Positions 44,193-53,975 are shown, counted from the stretch's first letter. The stretch is DNA of 64,000 bases from Prevotella histicola JCM 15637 = DNF00424 (GCF_000613925.1 NZ_BAJX01000010.1:47726-111725); one strand, 5' to 3'. The notes: a model not told the origin generated them from the sequence alone. Numbers and translations are program-made.

Positions 44193-45173
44193 ATGAAGAA
44201 GTTATTTACACCAGAGATAAAGATTGCGCTTGTTGCTATTGCTGGCGTTGTTGTTTTGTTCTTCGGTATGCAATTCTTGAAGGGGTTAAGCCTTTTTTCT
44301 GCAGATAAACATTATCAAATAAAGTTCACTAATATCAGTGGCCTTTCGACATCTACACCTATTTACGCTAATGGCTTTAAAGTAGGAGCAGTGAAAAGTA
44401 TTGATTATGATTATGCACATCCAGGCGACCCTATAACAGTCGGTGTAGCCATTGACAAGAGTATGAATGTTCCTTCCGGGACAAGGGCTGATATTATCAG
44501 TGACTTGATGGGGAATGTAAAAGTAGAACTAATTCTTGGTAAGAGCAATCAAATGTTGGCTGAGAATGGTGTAATTGATGGCCGTATCAATGATGGTACG
44601 TTGGGTACAATGAAAAGTATGGTTCCTTCTATTCAAAAGATGCTGCCTAAACTGGATAGTATTCTTGCTAGTGTTAATTCTTTATTAGCTGATCCTGCTT
44701 TAAAAGGCTCTTTGCATAATGTGAAGCAGATAACTTCTAATCTTACAACCACAACACAGGAAGCTAATACGTTCCTTGCTCAATTGAATAGGTCTTTACC
44801 TGTATTGACTGATAGAGCTGGAAAAGTCCTCAATAACGCTAATGGTATGATGGTGAACGCTAACGGTGGAATTACAGAAGCACGTGGAGTTATTCGTGGA
44901 GCTAATGGAATGATAGCAACTTTAAATGATAAGGTAAATGGTATTGATGTGCAAGGAACAATGGCTAAGGTCAATACAGCTTTAGAGCATGTGAATAGTC
45001 TTACTGCAAAGCTGAATAGTAATGAAGGTTCATTAGGCTTACTTATTAATGATGCCTCGTTATATAATAATCTAAATAGTACTATTCGGAATGCTGATAG
45101 TTTGATGGTAAATGTCAAAGCACATCCAAAGCGGTATGTCCACTTCTCTCTCTTTGGACGGAAAGATAAGTAA
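44193..45173 (+). CDS. MCE/MlaD-domain protein
   Basis: A 326-residue membrane-anchored protein of the MlaD (mammalian cell entry) family, part of intermembrane phospholipid transport. One N-terminal helix (residues 8-28) is followed by the MCE domain: 'YQIKFTNISGLSTSTPIYANG', 'VKSIDYDY', 'DLMGNVKVELILG'. A long helical region with Asn-rich repeats (NANGMMVNANGG, RGANGMIATLNDKV) follows and may form a tube or coiled coil. Partner ATPase and permease genes are not in view. It lies 26 bp after the amidase gene. Confidence 0.9.
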   Translation: MKKLFTPEIKIALVAIAGVVVLFFGMQFLKGLSLFSADKHYQIKFTNISGLSTSTPIYANGFKVGAVKSIDYDYAHPGDPITVGVAIDKSMNVPSGTRADIISDLMGNVKVELILGKSNQMLAENGVIDGRINDGTLGTMKSMVPSIQKMLPKLDSILASVNSLLADPALKGSLHNVKQITSNLTTTTQEANTFLAQLNRSLPVLTDRAGKVLNNANGMMVNANGGITEARGVIRGANGMIATLNDKVNGIDVQGTMAKVNTALEHVNSLTAKLNSNEGSLGLLINDASLYNNLNSTIRNADSLMVNVKAHPKRYVHFSLFGRKDK

Positions 45174-45212
45174 TTTAAAAACTATCTAAATAGTAAAAGG
45201 GATGTTTCACAT

Positions 45213-45298
45213 GCAGAGGTTAATTGGTGATAGTTATGAATATCAGTGATTTCAATTAACCTCTGCTATTGTTTCACTTAAAGGTTAACCTCTTCTTG
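45213..45298 (+). terminator. Inverted repeat after the MCE gene
   Basis: A perfect 14-bp repeat (GCAGAGGTTAATTG at 45213-45226; CAATTAACCTCTGC at 45253-45266) with a 26-nt loop. A third partial copy of the arm follows (AGGTTAACCTCT near 45281). The T-tract is weak (TATTGTTTC). Terminator or processing site for the amidase-MCE unit. Confidence 0.55.
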
Positions 45299-45549
45299 CA
45301 TACTATAGTAACGCTGTTGTATATCAGATGTTTACAATTATGCAACTCTATGATGTTATATGCTATGAGGGAAATACGTATGAATTGCTTTAAAACAAAG
45401 ATATTCCCTACTTTGTTTAATTCCCTTAATATAATGTATCAATTCGCTCTTTGTAAATAAATTGCTATCTTTGCACATGCAATCGCACTGATAATGATAA
45501 AACGGCTTTTTGACAGAAAGGCATTACATAAAATATTAATTAATCAAAA
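45299..45549 (+). promoter_or_regulatory. dnaA leader region
   Basis: The -7 box TATCTTTG (45466-45473) lies 76 bp before the dnaA ATG. No -33 box at the right spacing and no clear DnaA boxes (TTATNCACA) were found by eye on either strand. Confidence 0.55.
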
Positions 45550-46956
45550 ATGAACGTCAATCCTAAGAATCTTTGGGATAATTGTCTCCAGCTCATTAAA
45601 GAGAATGTTACTGAGCAGCAGTTTGATACTTGGTTCCGCCCGCTTATACTTCAATCATATAAGCCTGCCTCTAAGACATTGTTGTTACAAGTTCCAAGTT
45701 CTTTTGTATATGAATATTTGGAGGAACATTACGTAGATTTATTACGTAAGGTCTTGACTCGTGTATTTGGGCAAGGTGTACAATTGACGTATCGTGTTGT
45801 AACAGACCAGGAACATCATCTGTCACAAGATTTACAAGCAGAAGTTATAGAAGATATTTCTTCTCAGCGTCCTACTGCTAGAGGTAATCAAAGCCCTACT
45901 GTTTTAGATGCAGCTCCACAAGATTTAGATTCACAGTTAGACCCTCATAAGTCTTTTACAAATTATGTAGAAGGTGATAGTAATAAGCTGCCACGCTCAA
46001 TAGGTTTGTCTATCTCAGAACATCCTAATACTACGCAGTTTAATCCAATGTTTATTTATGGTCCTTCTGGTTGTGGAAAGACTCACCTTATTAATGCAAT
46101 AGGTTTAAAGGTAAAGCAACTTTATCCTCAAAAACGAGTGTTATATGTATCTGCGCGCCTGTTTCAAGTGCAATATACCAACTCTGTTTTGCAAAATACA
46201 ACCAATGACTTTATTAATTTCTACCAGACTATAGATGTTCTGATAGTAGACGATATTCAGGAATGGGCTACGGCTTCAAAGACCCAAGACACTTTCTTTC
46301 ATATCTTTAATCATCTTTTTCGTAATGGGAAGCGTATCATTTTAGCAAGTGATCGTCCTCCAGTGGATCTGAAAGGCATGAATGATCGTCTGTTGACTCG
46401 TTTCTCTTGTGGTTTGATAGCAGAATTAGAGAAGCCCAATGTACAATTATGTATAGATATTCTGCGTAATAAAATCAAGCGTGATGGCTTAAATATTCCT
46501 GAGGATGTTGTTCAGTTTATTGCAGAAACAGCCAATGGGAGTGTACGCGATTTACAGGGTGTCATCAATTCATTGCTTGCTTATAGCGTTGTCTATAATA
46601 GCAATATTGATATGAGATTAGCTGAGCGTGTTATTAAACGTGCCGTTAAAGTAGACGATGAGCCTTTGACAATAGATGATATTCTTGATAAAGTTTGCTC
46701 ACATTACAACGTTACTATGTCGGCTGTTAATTCACGTTCACGTAAGAAAGATATTGTTATTGCACGACAGGTGAGCATGTATATGGCGCAGAAATATACA
46801 AAGATGCCTGCAAGTAGAATTGGTAAACTTGTCGGTAATCGCGATCATAGCACAGTTATTCATAGTTGTTCAAAGATTGAAGACCGTTTAAAATTAGATA
46901 AAGGCTTTCATGCTGAGCTAACAAGTATAGAAAATTCTTTTAAATTAAAAGCATAA
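45550..46956 (+). CDS. dnaA: Chromosomal replication initiator DnaA
   Basis: Initiator ATPase that melts oriC and loads the helicase. The 468-residue protein has domain I ('LWDNCLQLIKENVTEQQFDTWFRPL'), a variable linker to about residue 130, and the AAA+ domain with Walker A GPSGCGKTH (about 171-179), Walker B 'VLIVDDIQEW' and sensor 'LTRFSCGLIAELEKP'. Domain IV has the DNA-binding signature 'GNRDHSTVIHS'. It is a single-gene unit with its own terminator; dnaN and gyrB are not next to it, as is usual in Bacteroidota. Confidence 0.97.
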   Translation: MNVNPKNLWDNCLQLIKENVTEQQFDTWFRPLILQSYKPASKTLLLQVPSSFVYEYLEEHYVDLLRKVLTRVFGQGVQLTYRVVTDQEHHLSQDLQAEVIEDISSQRPTARGNQSPTVLDAAPQDLDSQLDPHKSFTNYVEGDSNKLPRSIGLSISEHPNTTQFNPMFIYGPSGCGKTHLINAIGLKVKQLYPQKRVLYVSARLFQVQYTNSVLQNTTNDFINFYQTIDVLIVDDIQEWATASKTQDTFFHIFNHLFRNGKRIILASDRPPVDLKGMNDRLLTRFSCGLIAELEKPNVQLCIDILRNKIKRDGLNIPEDVVQFIAETANGSVRDLQGVINSLLAYSVVYNSNIDMRLAERVIKRAVKVDDEPLTIDDILDKVCSHYNVTMSAVNSRSRKKDIVIARQVSMYMAQKYTKMPASRIGKLVGNRDHSTVIHSCSKIEDRLKLDKGFHAELTSIENSFKLKA

Positions 46957-46970
46957 TTCTGATATGGTGA

Positions 46971-46998
46971 GTCTGCTACGAGAGTAGCAGACTTTTTT
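46971..46998 (+). terminator. Terminator of dnaA
   Basis: A perfect 9-bp stem GTCTGCTAC / GTAGCAGAC with GAGA loop and six T. Confidence 0.92.
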
Positions 46999-47657
46999 GT
47001 TTCTCATCCTAGGTCGTATGAGTTCAGGCAAGAGAAAGTAGTCTAAGTTGTATTTTTTTGTTATTAGATACTCAGAACGTTACTATCGTTAGCTCATCAT
47101 ATATTATTATTTTGTTTTATTGCTGACCGATAAAACTTAGATAATATACCATTCCTTATGGGATTTATATTCAAATAGAGGTGCTTATAACGCTTTATAA
47201 GCGAGGCTTCTAATCAGATGATTTTAGTTTGATCTTAGGTGTTGGAGTAGTTTCCACACTACAAATTATATCCCGATAAGAGATATATTGCAATGTGTTG
47301 ATCTTTCAGCACAGTTGGCGTTAGCTCTAGCTCCATAGGTGTTGGACTGCAACTCTATAAGTGCTGGGCTACCGCACATAGATTGGAAATGAAGAGATAG
47401 GTTCATTTCTGTCGTTATAAGATTAATATATGATACGACTTTGTTGGCTAATTGGTGCTTAAAACATTGACAGCATAGCAATAATTCCGTTTGTATTTTT
47501 CCTTGATATATCGATTTATAATTGTGTTTTATACATTTTTTATCCGTTTGACTGTTAGTTGTTTATAAGCCTTATTAAGGTAATGCCTGTATTATACAAT
47601 TTATATTATGTGGCTCTTCCTCTTTTACAAGGTCTTTGTTACAAAGATTCTTTGTAA
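46999..47657. other. Palindrome-dense gene-free region downstream of dnaA
   Basis: No gene is seen. A series of short palindromes runs from 47149 to about 47440: CCAT/ATGG (47149), GCTTATAA/TTATAAGC (47183-47202), AATCA/TGATT (47212), GTGTTGGA/TTCCACAC (47239-47259), TGTGTTGA/TCAGCACA (47294-47313), GTTG/CAAC (47341-47353), GTGCTGG/CCGCAC (47361-47377) and GAAATGAA/TTCATTTC (47386-47409). Four central ones are about 22 bp apart. At 47639-47657 TTACAAAG-ATT-CTTTGTAA overlaps the probable promoter (TAATATTG, 47655-47662) of the next gene and may be an operator. Confidence 0.5.
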
Positions 47658-47757
47658 TATTGCACTTGAAAAATGAATCTTTTATCGTGTTGAATACTGA
47701 CCTGTTAAGCAATCTTGAAACAATCTATTAATAAGTTTTTAACTAAAAAATCATTTT

Positions 47758-50070
47758 ATGAATCTAAAAACGTTTACCAAAACTGTTTTATGTTTTGCCT
47801 TGTTTGCAGTGAGTGCGATCACGGCAAAGGCTGCGGATCACCTTGCAATTGTGGGGGATGCAGTATGGGGAGGTTGGGACCTCGTGAAGGCAACTGCCAT
47901 GGTTAAGTCTCCGAACAATCCTGATGTCTTTATGGCAACTGTACATCTGAATGCAGGTAAAGGCTTCAAGTTTTTAACAGAAAGGGAGTGGGGGAAGCTC
48001 GAATATCGTTCTGGTGCTTCCGATGTAGTCTTGAAGTCGGGTATAAAATACAAATTATATGCTTCTAAAGGAGCATCAGAAGATGGTAAATTCAAGGTTT
48101 CTGAATCTGCAAACTATGAAATTATTTGTGATTTAGCTAGAAAGACTATTGAGGTAAAGAAGGTTGCTTACCAAGCAAAGGAAATCAGATATGCTGCTTT
48201 ATGGATGATAGGTGACGCCACAGCTGGCGACTGGGACTATAATAATGGTGTCCTATTAAGTCAGGACTCAGGTAATCCTACATGCTATACAGCAACGGTT
48301 GAATTGAAGGAAGGTGAGTTTAAGTTTACAACCAATAAGCAGTGGGGATATGATAATAGTGTGTATATCTTCCGTGATGTCAATGATCAAAATAAAATTG
48401 TTTTTGGTGGAGAAGATAATAAGTGGAGAATAATGGAAGATGGTATGTATAATGTGACTGTTGATGTTCCTGCAAAGACCATTTCCATTAAGCAGATAGA
48501 CGATCCAGCAGGGCATAAGCCACAGTTTGGTAATGATGTCATTCTCGTCGGTGATGCTACAATTGCAGGATGGAATCTTGATAATGCCATATATCTGGAG
48601 CATACAGGACAGGCTGGAAGAGTCTTTAAGACAACCACATATTTAGAAGCTGGCAAAGGCTTTAAGTTTCTGTCTATGCTTTCTTATGATGATATTGATT
48701 ACAGACCAGCGAATAACACGGTATTGAATCCTGGTGTTCCTGGAACTTTTGTACCTTCTCTTCCTTCCTCTACTGATACAAAGTTCTCTGTAGAGAGGTC
48801 TGGTAACTATGATATTGTTTGTAATATGAACAACAGGACGGTTGTAGTTACCTTGTCTGAAAACCAAGTTCTTGTGAATTATCCTGCCCTCTGGTTGATC
48901 GGCAGTGCAACTTCTGCTGGTTGGAATCCAGGTAAAGCTGTAGAATTGAAGAGGAGTGAAGCTGACCCTGCGGTATATACAGCACGTGTACAACTGAAGA
49001 AAGGTGAGTTTAAGATACTTACAAGCAAGAATGTTGGTTTTGATCAGCCAACGTATTATCGTGATCCTACGAATGAGCACAGGATTGTATTTGGTGTGGA
49101 CGGTGATGAAGTAGCAAAGAAAGATTGTAAGTGGACACTATCAGAGAATGCTGTGGGTACGTATGATGTGACGGTTGATATCGAGGCAATGACAATCTTC
49201 TGCGATAAGGTAGATATGGACGAACCTTCAGTTGAGTCTACAGATAAAGAATTGATACTCATTGGTGATGCAACGTACAGTGCATGGAATCTGCCTAAAT
49301 CAATTGTAATGACACCAGTAGGTCCTACAACATTCAAGGCTGTTACCCATCTTGAAGCAGGTAAAGAGTTCAAGTTCTTGACAGAGCTTGCTTGGAAACG
49401 TTATGAATACCGTGCTGAATCTTCAAGAAAAGAGTTGCAAGAAGGTTCCATGTCTATGCTGGTTCCATATCGATATACAAATGATAAAGACGACAAAGAT
49501 CATGATTTCAAGTTCGTTGTAAAGGAGTCTGGTAATTATGAGATAGTGTGCGACCTCTATATACCAGCACTGATTATCCGAAAGGTACGTTATCAGGACA
49601 CTCCAGTTACTTATTCTTCATTGTGGATTGTTGGTAGTGCTACGCCAGGCGGATGGACTATAGAGAGAGGCATTAAGATGACTCAAGATGAGAACTATCC
49701 TACTAAGTTTACAGCGAAAGCAAATCTTGTTCCTGGAGAACTGAAGTTTGCTACCAATAAGTTTGCGGACTTCACCCAAGATTTCTTCTTCCGTGGAAAG
49801 GATGATTACACTGCTGTGCTTGGTGGAAACGATAATAAGTGGAACATTACCGAAGCCGGAACCTATAGCGTTACGATTGATGTTGCAAGCAAGCGGGTCA
49901 CAATAACGAAGCCAGTAAGGAATGCCCCAACAGGTATCTCTACTGTTGATTCGTCTGATGAAGCCCCTGCAGAGTACTTCACTCTTAATGGTATTAAGGT
50001 TACAAACCCTTCATCTGGTATTTACATCAAGCGTCAAGGCGGTAAGACCACGAAAGTTTTTGTGAAATAA
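47758..50070 (+). CDS. Secreted protein with six SusE/SusF-like repeats and type IX secretion tail
   Basis: A 770-residue exported protein (signal peptide ending ITAKA; no lipobox). Six beta-sandwich units alternate between two types. Type A starts near residues 28, 260 and 499 (each with 'GDA' and 'W', then EAGK.FKFL). Type B starts near residues 146, 376 and 620 ('LW.IG.AT..GW', then GEFKF, 'DNKW' and 'TY.VT.D'). The units resemble the starch-binding domains of SusE/SusF outer-membrane lipoproteins. From about residue 715 a type IX sorting domain follows (GISTVDSSDEAPAEYFTLNG...), so it is probably a surface or released glycan binder. No catalytic domain and no SusC/D genes are beside it. 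Confidence 0.8.
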   Translation: MNLKTFTKTVLCFALFAVSAITAKAADHLAIVGDAVWGGWDLVKATAMVKSPNNPDVFMATVHLNAGKGFKFLTEREWGKLEYRSGASDVVLKSGIKYKLYASKGASEDGKFKVSESANYEIICDLARKTIEVKKVAYQAKEIRYAALWMIGDATAGDWDYNNGVLLSQDSGNPTCYTATVELKEGEFKFTTNKQWGYDNSVYIFRDVNDQNKIVFGGEDNKWRIMEDGMYNVTVDVPAKTISIKQIDDPAGHKPQFGNDVILVGDATIAGWNLDNAIYLEHTGQAGRVFKTTTYLEAGKGFKFLSMLSYDDIDYRPANNTVLNPGVPGTFVPSLPSSTDTKFSVERSGNYDIVCNMNNRTVVVTLSENQVLVNYPALWLIGSATSAGWNPGKAVELKRSEADPAVYTARVQLKKGEFKILTSKNVGFDQPTYYRDPTNEHRIVFGVDGDEVAKKDCKWTLSENAVGTYDVTVDIEAMTIFCDKVDMDEPSVESTDKELILIGDATYSAWNLPKSIVMTPVGPTTFKAVTHLEAGKEFKFLTELAWKRYEYRAESSRKELQEGSMSMLVPYRYTNDKDDKDHDFKFVVKESGNYEIVCDLYIPALIIRKVRYQDTPVTYSSLWIVGSATPGGWTIERGIKMTQDENYPTKFTAKANLVPGELKFATNKFADFTQDFFFRGKDDYTAVLGGNDNKWNITEAGTYSVTIDVASKRVTITKPVRNAPTGISTVDSSDEAPAEYFTLNGIKVTNPSSGIYIKRQGGKTTKVFVK

Positions 50071-50094
50071 GAATAACCTTTTGGACATATATTC

Positions 50095-50141
50095 AAGCCC
50101 CTCTGATTTCCTTATAATAAGGATTTCAGAGGGGCTTTTTG
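50095..50141. terminator. Strong bidirectional terminator
   Basis: AAGCCCCTCTGA (50095-50106) pairs with TCAGAGGGGCTT (50126-50137), extended inward by CCTTAT/ATAAGG, then five T. It ends the repeat-protein gene and, on the other strand, the thiamine operon. Confidence 0.9.
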
Positions 50142-50175
50142 GAAGTTTTTGTATCTTTAGTCTCTATACTTTTCT

Positions 50176-50910
50176 TTAAAATGTCCTGTATATCAGATAA
50201 TCACCATCTGCTTTGATAGTGAAAGAGGTGTCGAGTGCTTCATTCAGTGTACCTTGCCATAGTTCTGTGAAAGGGTATATATCCCACTTTAAGCCATTGC
50301 TTGCGAGCATTTTACAGTTGGAATTGAAGACACTTACTTGCTGTCCGGGAAAGGATGTGAAGCTATTTGTCCCCGTTGCAGGTACAAACCATCCGTAATC
50401 TGTAATCATTGTTGGTTGAATTCCCAGTTGTCTATAATAGTACAGCATAAGTGATATGTTCCCAATGGTGTGGTCTTCGCGTTTCCCAGTTGTCCCAAGA
50501 TAGCAGAATTGTGGGCGTGTGTGAGTTGGAGCATCCATCTTCATGTGTGAACGTGCAAAGAGAGTTGCTTTGGTCAGGTCGTTGTATTCCTGCTCAGAGA
50601 TATGGTGATAGATAGAGGAATATCTGGCTTTTAGGTCCTCTGTTAGGGAATCTCCGTCCCCAACAACAGCTGTAGGCTCTATACCCAACTCTATTAAACC
50701 ACTCAATGCTCCATCACATACAACCAGGTTCTGTGCCTTTTGCAGGAGGTGTAAAGGCAATGGGTGACTGGGGAAGTCACCTGCAGCGAGGATAATGGCA
50801 GAGAAATTCACTTGAGTAAGTTCTTTCATGCACTTCTGAGAAGGTGTGATCAGACTGTTTGATGTCTCAAGTGTGTCCGTTATCCCTTTGTTTTTATTCT
50901 CTATGTCCAT
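50176..50910 (-). CDS. Thiamine diphosphokinase
   Basis: Converts thiamine to the active cofactor thiamine diphosphate (thiamine pyrophosphokinase, TnrX/Thi80 type). The 244-residue protein has 'VVCDGALSGLIELGIEPTAVVGDGDSL', the family's substrate site, 'EQEYNDLTKATLFA', and 'GTTGKREDHTIGNISLMLYY' with the DHTxxN motif. The first 37 residues precede the conserved core; an internal ATG (Met28) is an alternative start. It is the last gene of the thiamine operon behind a TPP riboswitch. Confidence 0.93.
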   Translation of the reverse strand: MDIENKNKGITDTLETSNSLITPSQKCMKELTQVNFSAIILAAGDFPSHPLPLHLLQKAQNLVVCDGALSGLIELGIEPTAVVGDGDSLTEDLKARYSSIYHHISEQEYNDLTKATLFARSHMKMDAPTHTRPQFCYLGTTGKREDHTIGNISLMLYYYRQLGIQPTMITDYGWFVPATGTNSFTSFPGQQVSVFNSNCKMLASNGLKWDIYPFTELWQGTLNEALDTSFTIKADGDYLIYRTF

Positions 50911-50976
50911 TCAAATTAATATCTAATAGTATTGTGAAAAACTCTCCTGTGTTTTATCTCTAGAAGACGTTCTTCC

Positions 50977-51558
50977 TTACTTTTGTTGTTTAATGTATCT
51001 TCTCCATTTAAAATAACCAGCCACAGCTATCACCGTATATAATGCATAAAGCATGGCGGTGAAAGGTATACCTTTATATATATATAGTGCAGATAGTTCA
51101 GCATCAACGACAATCCATATCCACCATTGCTCAAGATATTTCTTTGCTAAAGCCCACAGTCCGATAAAACTAAGGGCATTTCCGAAGCTGTCAAGTACTG
51201 GTACTGTGGAGTTTGTAAAGCAGATAAGGATGTAATACAGAGCAATCCATAGCACAAAGAACACTATAATAGCTGGTATAATGTATCTCCGAGGGAAGTG
51301 TGTAATAGGAATTTCTTTGTCTTCCGTCCCTTTTTTCTTTCCCAATTTCCAATAAAGATAACCATATATGGCAGCAAGTGTATAATAAATCTGCATACCA
51401 AAGTCAGCATATAGCCCTGCTTCATAGTATACAAACATATAGATGACAGGCATAATAATGCCTGTCATCCAAAGCCATATACTTGCTTTGTATTCCTGAT
51501 AGATGTAGATGAGACCTACAATGCAACCAATAATATCTAATATTTGGTATGTATCCAT
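50977..51558 (-). CDS. pnuT: PnuC-family thiamine transporter (PnuT)
   Basis: An inner-membrane facilitator of the PnuC family, 193 residues with about seven helices. Motifs include 'WLWMTGIIMPVIYMFVYYEAGLYADFGMQIYY' region (W-x-x-G and the aromatic Q-x-x-Y), 'WIVVDAELSALYIYKGIPF' and 'YFKWRRYIK'. PnuC members with this context import thiamine rather than nicotinamide riboside. The genes for a TonB receptor and thiamine diphosphokinase lie on either side, under the TPP riboswitch. It is directly abutted by the TonB gene stop (51559). Confidence 0.92.
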   Translation of the reverse strand: MDTYQILDIIGCIVGLIYIYQEYKASIWLWMTGIIMPVIYMFVYYEAGLYADFGMQIYYTLAAIYGYLYWKLGKKKGTEDKEIPITHFPRRYIIPAIIVFFVLWIALYYILICFTNSTVPVLDSFGNALSFIGLWALAKKYLEQWWIWIVVDAELSALYIYKGIPFTAMLYALYTVIAVAGYFKWRRYIKQQK

Positions 51559-53943
51559 TTAGAACTTTAACGTTATATTCCCCATAATATTGAATCCTGC
51601 CATTGGAATGAATCCAATTTGTGTGTAACGGTTTTCGTTTGGATGGCCATTATTATCGAGAATAGTACTGTAAACCCAACCACTTGCTGCATAGTGACGA
51701 TTGAAAATGTTGTTAAGGTTCATTCCTAAGACAGCTTCCTTCAGTCCTGCGATGTGCTTTGCAGGGCGAATTGTATAACTGAAGTTTAAGTTACTCTGAG
51801 AATAACAAGGCAGAGAACGTGTCAAGTTCTTAGTGTTATCCAGATACTGACGGCTTACAAAGTTTGTATGCCACATCGCTTCGAATCCTTTATAGTGGAG
51901 ATTGAGCATTCCATTGAGTATAGCTGATGGTGAAAAGGCGAGGGTAGAGTGCCCATAATGGATCTTACGGAAAGAAGATTCCCAATCAACACTTGCCATT
52001 TCATCAAAGTCCTTGATGATATTACGGCTCAGTGCGGCGTTACCTTCTATTGTTAACCATGAGAGCGGACTCCATCCTGCCTCAATCTCTGCTCCCATTC
52101 GATAGCTGCTCTTAATGTTTGTTGTGAGATTTTCACCGATGTCACTTTGTGCTCCAGTCTGTACAAACTGGTTATTATAGTCCATGTAATAGAGATTTAT
52201 ACCAGCGTTCCAGTTTCGACCGTTGTATTGGTATCCTAATTCTATGTCCATCATACGTTCTGGTTCTGGTGCGGGATAGCTTCCATTATCAGTAAAGTTA
52301 TTTCGTTCTGGTTCACGGTTAGCATATGCAATGGATGCATAAGCCTTGTGTCCTCCTCTGTAATAGCTGATACCTGCTTTGGGATTGACGAAGTCATAAC
52401 GCTCGCTGATATTTAGAGATTGGTTCTGATAAGTATTACCAACCTTATAGAAACGGTCATTTTCTCCGTCGGTCATGTATTCAACATGGCGATATTGCAA
52501 GTCCATAAACACATTCCAATAATCAGCAAAGTGGTAGTTGGCTTTGAAGAATCCACTGTAATCATATTTATGAGCATCTGAATCATAGTACTTGTAGTTG
52601 TGTCCTCCTGCACGATACTTTGCATCTGCTTCCGTATTCTTAATATAAGTAAGGTATCCGAAGTGTCCACCACGGAACAGCTGTAGGTTTAATCCACCTG
52701 TCACATTCCAGTTCTCATCCTTGTAGTTGCTTGTGTATGCAATCCCGTAAGTGTGCTGTGTTAACCCTTTAAGGCGTACAAAGTCTGACTTTTTAATCAC
52801 TTGTCCACTGTTATCTGTAAAGATCAGTCCGAATTTAGCAAACTTTGTATTATGCTTGAATTCGCTATAGTAGCCATAACCGTAGGTGTAATGCAAGGTC
52901 ACATTATGACTCCAGTGCTTTGAAGGATGGAAAGCAAATGAGAGGAGGTTATGGTTTTGATAGAAGTTATCTGTTGTCTTGTTCCATAAAGAGCCATCAC
53001 GCATTGTATAACGAGCCGTCAGATAGTTGCCTTTTGCGTCTTTGACGAAGGCTCCTGAAGCGTCTGTCTGTAGGTATTCGTATAATGGGTTAAACTTACC
53101 TAATCCCCTGTTGTACATGTCTTTGTAGGTGGTAATACCTGTTGTCGTACCGTATGTACCATCCATAAGACTCAGGTCATTACTTCCTGTAACTACACCA
53201 TTCCATGCCTGTCCTGTCTTTTCAAAGTTGCCAATGTTCTTGTAACTGATACGGAAGTTCTTCCCCAGCCATGTCAATCCTCCATAGTATGAGCCAGATC
53301 GTCCGCTTGTGCCATGGACATATCCATCTGTTGCTGTTTCATGATATGCTCCATCAAAGATGAGATGATTGAACAGTAGCCCAGAAGAGAAGTTTACTCC
53401 TGCATTATAAGTATTGTAAGAGCCATACGAACCACTCACCTCAACACTCGGTTTCTTGCTTGGAATGTTGGTTGCCAACGACACAGAACCCCCGAAAGCA
53501 CCATCTCCGTTGGTTGATGTTCCTATGCCTCGCTGTATCTGTACACTCCGCATAAGTGCTGCATAAGAGTTCATGTTCGCCCAGAAGACAGTCTGGTCCT
53601 CAGGAGAGTTCAGTGCAATGCCATCCAGTGTGATGTTAATTCTACTTCCTGCTGCCCCACGAATGCGCATAGCAGCAGTCCCTGTACCTAATCCATTCTC
53701 ACCCCAAGCCAGTACACCTGGCGTCATGGAGAGAAGAAGGGGTAGTTCCCTACCACTTTTAGAGAAAGATTCAAGTTCGCTTTTCTTGATGTTTGACACA
53801 GCATAAGGAGCATTCTTTTGCACACGTACTCCTGCAACAACGACCTCATCCAGCTGTTGCTGCTTAAGAGTATCGGTTGTTACTTGTGCTTTTGTTACTG
53901 CCACGCATGCCAGTGTAGCAGCAAACAGGATGATTTTTTTCAT
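51559..53943 (-). CDS. TonB-dependent receptor, thiamine-type
   Basis: Outer-membrane importer, 794 residues. It has a signal peptide (ending VTKAQ), a TonB-box-like region and plug domain ('LDEVVVAGVRVQKNAPYAVSNI', 'LLLSMTPGVLAW', 'MRIRGAAGSRINITLDGIALNSPEDQ'), then a 22-strand barrel ending 'MAGFNIMGNITLKF' with the terminal Phe. The substrate is inferred as thiamine (or a derivative) from the TPP riboswitch just upstream and the downstream PnuT and kinase genes. This outer-membrane-receptor/PnuT/TnrX arrangement is established for Bacteroidota. Confidence 0.93.
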   Translation of the reverse strand: MKKIILFAATLACVAVTKAQVTTDTLKQQQLDEVVVAGVRVQKNAPYAVSNIKKSELESFSKSGRELPLLLSMTPGVLAWGENGLGTGTAAMRIRGAAGSRINITLDGIALNSPEDQTVFWANMNSYAALMRSVQIQRGIGTSTNGDGAFGGSVSLATNIPSKKPSVEVSGSYGSYNTYNAGVNFSSGLLFNHLIFDGAYHETATDGYVHGTSGRSGSYYGGLTWLGKNFRISYKNIGNFEKTGQAWNGVVTGSNDLSLMDGTYGTTTGITTYKDMYNRGLGKFNPLYEYLQTDASGAFVKDAKGNYLTARYTMRDGSLWNKTTDNFYQNHNLLSFAFHPSKHWSHNVTLHYTYGYGYYSEFKHNTKFAKFGLIFTDNSGQVIKKSDFVRLKGLTQHTYGIAYTSNYKDENWNVTGGLNLQLFRGGHFGYLTYIKNTEADAKYRAGGHNYKYYDSDAHKYDYSGFFKANYHFADYWNVFMDLQYRHVEYMTDGENDRFYKVGNTYQNQSLNISERYDFVNPKAGISYYRGGHKAYASIAYANREPERNNFTDNGSYPAPEPERMMDIELGYQYNGRNWNAGINLYYMDYNNQFVQTGAQSDIGENLTTNIKSSYRMGAEIEAGWSPLSWLTIEGNAALSRNIIKDFDEMASVDWESSFRKIHYGHSTLAFSPSAILNGMLNLHYKGFEAMWHTNFVSRQYLDNTKNLTRSLPCYSQSNLNFSYTIRPAKHIAGLKEAVLGMNLNNIFNRHYAASGWVYSTILDNNGHPNENRYTQIGFIPMAGFNIMGNITLKF

Positions 53944-53975
53944 ATCCCAGGTCTTGATATTAAATAAAAATAAAA

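Noticed and set aside
47266..47481. A 71-codon minus-strand gene downstream of dnaA
   Set aside because: No family resemblance, no promoter, and the stretch coincides with the palindrome series.
45174..47757. oriC next to dnaA
   Set aside because: No cluster of TTATNCACA-type boxes was seen on either strand in the gaps flanking dnaA. Without a GC-skew plot an origin call would be a guess.
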